Assembly: GCA_013204495.1 (NCBI GenBank)
Contig: JABMNQ010000023.1
Span: 1 to 8,427, forward strand
Direction: 5' to 3'
DNA: 8,427 nucleotides
Origin: Candidatus Pelagibacter sp.
Lineage (GTDB): Bacteria; Pseudomonadota; Alphaproteobacteria; Pelagibacterales; Pelagibacteraceae
Shown here: one piece after another, positions 5,798 through 8,427 of the stretch
Numbering within the stretch: position 1 is the stretch's first letter
Layout: each line of letters opens with the position of its first letter
Notes under the pieces: generated by a model
Told to the model about the DNA's origin: nothing
Seen by the model: the letters and a program-made list of their open reading frames with translations, nothing else
The model's database searches: none
Made by a program: the position numbers and the translations under genes

Positions 5798-6582
5798 TGT
5801 TGAATGTTTAATATAGTTGCAGGGTCTAGTCTAGTCCCAAACCAATTCAGTCGAATATCCAGATGAGGACCAGTAGATCTACCACTTGTTCCAATTGTTC
5901 CAACAATATCACCTTTTTTAACATGGTCTCCAACATTTACAAAAATCTCATCCATATGCATGTATAAAGTTGATACACCGTGACCATGATCAAAATTTAA
6001 TGTTGCACCCGTGTAAAATAAATCTTTTTCTGCTAAAGTAACAATTCCATTATTCATTGCTTTAATGGGTGTGCCTTTTTCTTTTGCAAAATCTAAGCCA
6101 AGATGTGGTGATTTTGGAATACCATTCAAAATCCTTTGACTACCATAAACACCAGTAATGATTGCATCATCTACAGGGATAATAAATTTGTCTTTAAAAA
6201 AAGTTAAGTCGCTATCTATTGCTCTTGCTTCTGCAATTAATTTGCTTTCTTTTTTAATTCTTACATAAAATTCTTCAGGTGGTGTAACTTTTTTTTCAGG
6301 CAAGCCTTCAATTTTTTGAATTTTATATTTTCTTTTCAGAATTTTTTTTATAATATTTTTATTTCCTTCAGTAATAACGATGTCTAGTTTTCTTTCTTTT
6401 TCTATTCCAAAAGCAAAATAACCATCTTTTGAAACTTTAACTTTTTTTTTATCTACTAAGATTGTTGTTTCAGGAGTTGTTTTGCCAATAATGTAATGTC
6501 CTTGAATAAATTTCCCCTGAAACTCTACGGCAAAAGATTGAGTTGAAAAAAAAATTGCTACTAATATTAGCAATCTAAACAT
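5794..6582 (-). CDS. Exported M23-family peptidoglycan peptidase (LytM/NlpD-like) with a GPHLD active-site variant
   Basis: I place the start at the ATG at 6582, giving 262 residues that begin directly with a signal peptide (MFRLLILVAIFFSTQSFA); an upstream frame extension to 6660 would overlap the dehydrogenase gene and bury that signal. After an N-terminal beta-rich region (about 28-62: IIGKTTPETTILVDKKKV..KDGYFAFG) comes an M23 domain (about 135-258) with HLGLD (His160, Asp164) and YMHMD (His209). The last motif reads GPHLD (His240) where classical LytM enzymes have GPHLH, so the second His of H-x-H, normally a zinc ligand, is Asp242. The HLD..LNWFGTRLDP ending is, to my recollection, common in alphaproteobacterial members. 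Expected role: endopeptidase, or activator of one, in cell-wall turnover in the periplasm. It is coupled to the dehydrogenase gene by TAATG and to the hydratase gene by ATGA. Confidence 0.85.
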   Translation of the reverse strand: MFRLLILVAIFFSTQSFAVEFQGKFIQGHYIIGKTTPETTILVDKKKVKVSKDGYFAFGIEKERKLDIVITEGNKNIIKKILKRKYKIQKIEGLPEKKVTPPEEFYVRIKKESKLIAEARAIDSDLTFFKDKFIIPVDDAIITGVYGSQRILNGIPKSPHLGLDFAKEKGTPIKAMNNGIVTLAEKDLFYTGATLNFDHGHGVSTLYMHMDEIFVNVGDHVKKGDIVGTIGTSGRSTGPHLDIRLNWFGTRLDPATILNIQQ

Positions 6583-7340
6583 TACTGAGCAGTCCAACCA
6601 CCATCTATTATAATAGATGTTCCTGTAATCATTGATGATGCGGATGAAGCTAGAAAACAAACGCTAGTTGCAACATCACTTTCCGTTGCAGCTCTGCCGA
6701 TTGGAATATTTCCTAAAGCAAGTTTTTTAAAAGCTTTATTCTTAAAAAATCTTTTAACCATTGGGGTTTCAACAAAAGTAGGTGCTACCGTATTTACTCT
6801 AATATTGTTTTTAGCAAGCTCAACACCCATACCTTTAGTTAAACCTTCTATACCAAATTTTGTCATATTATAAACATTTCTACCAGCCATTCCTACATGA
6901 CCTAGTTGAGAGGACATATTAATTATTGACCCACCTCTTTTTTTATTCTTCAACATTTTTTTAACCACTAATTGTGCAACATTAAAAACTGCTTTAAGAT
7001 TAAGATCTATTAGATAATGCATACTCTCTTGTTTTATCTTTTCAAATGGTTCTGGAATATTTGTTCCTGCATTATTAACCAAGATATCTATAACTTTAAT
7101 CTTATCTAAATTTTTTTTAAGATCTTCGTAATTCATCACATCACAATTAACTTTGATGACCTTACCTTTGATTTTTTTTATTTCTTTTTCAAGTTTATCA
7201 AGATCTGATTGAGTTCTACTTAATGCAATAATTGTTGCTCCAGCCTCAGCTAGTGCAATAGCGCAGGCTCTCCCTAAACCTTTACCTGCACCTGTAATTA
7301 GAGCATATTTATTTTTTAAATTTATTTTTTGTAGATACAT
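6582..7340 (-). CDS. Short-chain dehydrogenase/reductase (classical SDR, gluconate-5-dehydrogenase/KduD-like)
   Basis: A 252-residue classical SDR of normal length. The NAD(P)-binding motif TGAGKGLG is at 16-23, CDV at 66-68, NNAG at 89-92, the catalytic Ser in NMSS (143/144), and Tyr157/Lys161 in YNMTK. The sequence closes with the usual IIIDGGWTAQ. SR (41-42) after the second beta strand rather than an acidic residue suggests NADP(H) preference, by the usual rule for the family. Resemblance is greatest to sugar-acid and polyol dehydrogenases and FabG-like enzymes; the substrate cannot be read from sequence. It starts 4 bp after the terC-family stop codon, without a Shine-Dalgarno sequence, and its TAA overlaps the ATG of the M23 gene by one base. 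It could act on the product of the upstream GMC enzyme, but that is conjecture. Confidence 0.88.
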   Translation of the reverse strand: MYLQKINLKNKYALITGAGKGLGRACAIALAEAGATIIALSRTQSDLDKLEKEIKKIKGKVIKVNCDVMNYEDLKKNLDKIKVIDILVNNAGTNIPEPFEKIKQESMHYLIDLNLKAVFNVAQLVVKKMLKNKKRGGSIINMSSQLGHVGMAGRNVYNMTKFGIEGLTKGMGVELAKNNIRVNTVAPTFVETPMVKRFFKNKAFKKLALGNIPIGRAATESDVATSVCFLASSASSMITGTSIIIDGGWTAQ

Positions 7341-7344
7341 ATAT

Positions 7345-7935
7345 TTAAATAAATAACATTATATCAGCATAAATTAATTTTATAGCTACTACCAATATAG
7401 CAATTAAACCAATCCAAGCTATCCATTTATATTCATTAATCCATTTTGATATTAAATTAGCAGCAGTTGCCATAAGTATAATAGATAAAACTAAACCAAA
7501 AATTAGCAAAACATAATGATCTCCTGCAGCACCAGCAACACCCAAAACATTATCTAAACTCATCGTAAAATCTGCAAGAAGGACAGTCCAAATTGCTTTC
7601 ATAAAACTTGAATTATCTACTTTAACATCTTCATCAACTGATTGTCCTTTAATCACATCGGTATAAAGTTTGTAGACTATATAGAGAAGAAGCAAACCAC
7701 CTATTAATCTTAATCCAGTTATTTGCAGCAAATAAGCTGTTAACATAGTTAAGATAATTCTTAAAATTATTGCACCACCTATTCCCCAGAAAATTATCTT
7801 TTTTCTTTGTTCTAACGGGAATTTAGAAGCAACCATTCCAATGATAATTGCATTATCTCCGGCTAATACTAAATCTATAAATATAATTTGGCTTAATATG
7901 ATGAGCTGCTCAGCTCCTAATAATTCTGAAAACAT
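7345..7935 (-). CDS. TerC/YjbE-family integral membrane protein, probable manganese or other metal exporter
   Basis: A 196-residue membrane protein with about six to seven hydrophobic segments. It carries the two family signatures: DLVLAGDNAIIIGM in the first half (Asp21, Asp27, Asn28) and ADFTMSLDNVLGVAGAA in the second (Asp122, Asp128, Asn129), consistent with an inverted-repeat architecture and an intramembrane acidic metal site. The size fits the short YjbE-type subgroup rather than the longer tellurite-operon TerC or Alx proteins. Several TerC-family proteins export Mn2+ and help to metallate secreted enzymes. A link with the secreted M23 metallopeptidase two genes downstream is attractive but not shown, since M23 enzymes normally use zinc. 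The ATG overlaps the GMC stop codon (TAATG), and the dehydrogenase gene follows after 4 bp. A tellurite-resistance role is unlikely, because no other ter genes are present. Confidence 0.88.
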   Translation of the reverse strand: MFSELLGAEQLIILSQIIFIDLVLAGDNAIIIGMVASKFPLEQRKKIIFWGIGGAIILRIILTMLTAYLLQITGLRLIGGLLLLYIVYKLYTDVIKGQSVDEDVKVDNSSFMKAIWTVLLADFTMSLDNVLGVAGAAGDHYVLLIFGLVLSIILMATAANLISKWINEYKWIAWIGLIAILVVAIKLIYADIMLFI

Positions 7936-8427
7936 TAATTGTTTAGTATCATATCCGCACCTTTTTCAGCAATCATTATTGTTGGTGCGTTAGTGTTACC
8001 TGATGTAATATTTGGCATTATTGATGCATCGATTACTCTTAAATTTTTAATTCCATGTACTTTTAATTCATCTGAGACCACTGCATTTTCATCGCTTCCC
8101 ATTTTACAAGTACCCACAGGATGAAATATAGTTTGAGCATAATCTGCAGCAGCTTTTAAAATATCCTCATCTTCATTTAAGTGAATTCCAGGTCGGTATT
8201 CTTCTGGATAATATTTTTTAAAAGTTTCTGATTCTAGGACAATTTTTCTAGTTAATTTAAGACCTGCCGCAGCAACTCTTCTATCTTCATCCGTTGAGAG
8301 ATAATTCATTTTAATTTTAGCGTAAGTTCTTGAATCGCTACCTATAATATTAACATGACCTTTACTTGTTGGTCTAATATTTGAAACGGTAGGGGTAAAA
8401 GCATGGAAATCGTGATTTTTTGTAGCA
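7935..8427 (-). CDS. GMC-family oxidoreductase (choline-dehydrogenase-like), C-terminal part (5' end outside window)
   Basis: The reading frame continues to the window edge, so only the last 163 residues are visible; the ATG at 8309 is internal, because residues upstream of it still match the family (FTPTVSNIRPTSKGHVNI). The visible part is the GMC C-terminal substrate/active-site domain: RPTSKGHV, MNYLSTDEDRR, then IFHPVGTCKMG with the catalytic His, LRVIDASIMPN, and SGNTNAPTIMIAEKGADMI with the Asn that pairs with that His. Full-length relatives are about 530-560 residues with an N-terminal FAD-binding GxGxxG, outside the window. GMC enzymes oxidise alcohols such as choline, polyethylene glycols and long-chain or sugar alcohols; the substrate cannot be assigned, so I give no symbol. 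It is the first visible gene of the tight minus-strand cluster, and its TAA overlaps the terC-family ATG by one base. The promoter must lie upstream of the window. Confidence 0.88.
   Translation of the reverse strand, partial: ATKNHDFHAFTPTVSNIRPTSKGHVNIIGSDSRTYAKIKMNYLSTDEDRRVAAAGLKLTRKIVLESETFKKYYPEEYRPGIHLNEDEDILKAAADYAQTIFHPVGTCKMGSDENAVVSDELKVHGIKNLRVIDASIMPNITSGNTNAPTIMIAEKGADMILNN

Noticed and set aside
6583..6660. N-terminal extension of the M23 peptidase to an ATG at 6660
   Set aside because: It would overlap the conserved end of the dehydrogenase gene by 26 codons and bury a textbook signal peptide that starts at the ATG at 6582, which also gives a TAATG junction.
7345..7935. Tellurite-resistance (ter) system
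   Set aside because: Only the YjbE-type TerC-family protein is present; no terD/terZ/terB genes are nearby, and this subgroup is better explained as a metal exporter.
7939..8124. A + strand 61-codon frame
   Set aside because: It lies wholly antisense to the conserved C-terminal domain of the GMC oxidoreductase and has no family features of its own.
1..8427. tRNA, rRNA, CRISPR array, transposase or integrase
   Set aside because: No cloverleaf-like sequence with conserved T-loop bases, no spaced repeats and no mobile-element protein motifs were found on either strand.

Overview
The window is very AT-rich (roughly 30% GC by eye), densely packed and lysine/isoleucine/asparagine-rich in its proteins, with gene gaps of 0-120 bp and almost no Shine-Dalgarno sequences. 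Together with the protein types (GMC dehydrogenase, creatinase-like M24 enzyme, SAF-domain homoserine-dehydrogenase-like protein, SbtA-type permease, M23 peptidase with a GPHLD motif) this suggests a streamlined marine alphaproteobacterium, most likely Pelagibacterales (SAR11) or a similar lineage. The taxon is an inference from style and family resemblance. No RNA gene, CRISPR array, insertion sequence or integrase was seen.

Layout. (1) 1-275: 3' end of a TesA-type SGNH esterase/thioesterase on the + strand, meeting tail to tail, with a 4-bp overlap of stop codons, (2) a minus-strand pair at 272-2168: an SbtA-family (sodium-dependent bicarbonate transporter family) permease followed by a YghX-type dienelactone-hydrolase-family enzyme. 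(3) 2188-2796: a + strand remnant of a SAF-domain, homoserine-dehydrogenase-like protein that has lost its NAD-binding N-terminal half and has no credible start codon. (4) 2909-3730: a secreted alpha/beta hydrolase of unknown substrate with a TATAAT element inside a 17-bp dyad just upstream. (5) 3747-4898: a minus-strand creatinase/ectoine-hydrolase-like M24 protein whose canonical metal ligands are largely replaced. (6) 5021-8427: a tightly coupled minus-strand cluster, in transcription order GMC oxidoreductase (cut by the window edge), TerC/YjbE-family membrane protein, short-chain dehydrogenase, M23 peptidase and 2-keto-4-pentenoate-hydratase-like enzyme. Its junctions are TAATG, a 4-bp gap, TAATG and ATGA.

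How the genes may work together. The cluster at 5021-8427 is almost certainly co-transcribed. It mixes small-molecule oxidation/hydration enzymes (GMC, SDR, hydratase-like) with envelope functions (TerC, M23). A shared purpose is not shown by the sequence, and co-location in streamlined genomes is often only economical packing. The 272-3730 stretch holds a truncated gene and two unrelated hydrolases and looks like the variable part of the window: the sbtA-yghX pair starts only about 20 bp from the broken end of the SAF-domain remnant, which is consistent with a past replacement or deletion there. I do not see a convincing new multi-gene system. The items most worth checking are the gene remnant and its junction, the divergent active sites of the M24 and M23 proteins, and the SbtA-like permease without a visible SbtB partner.
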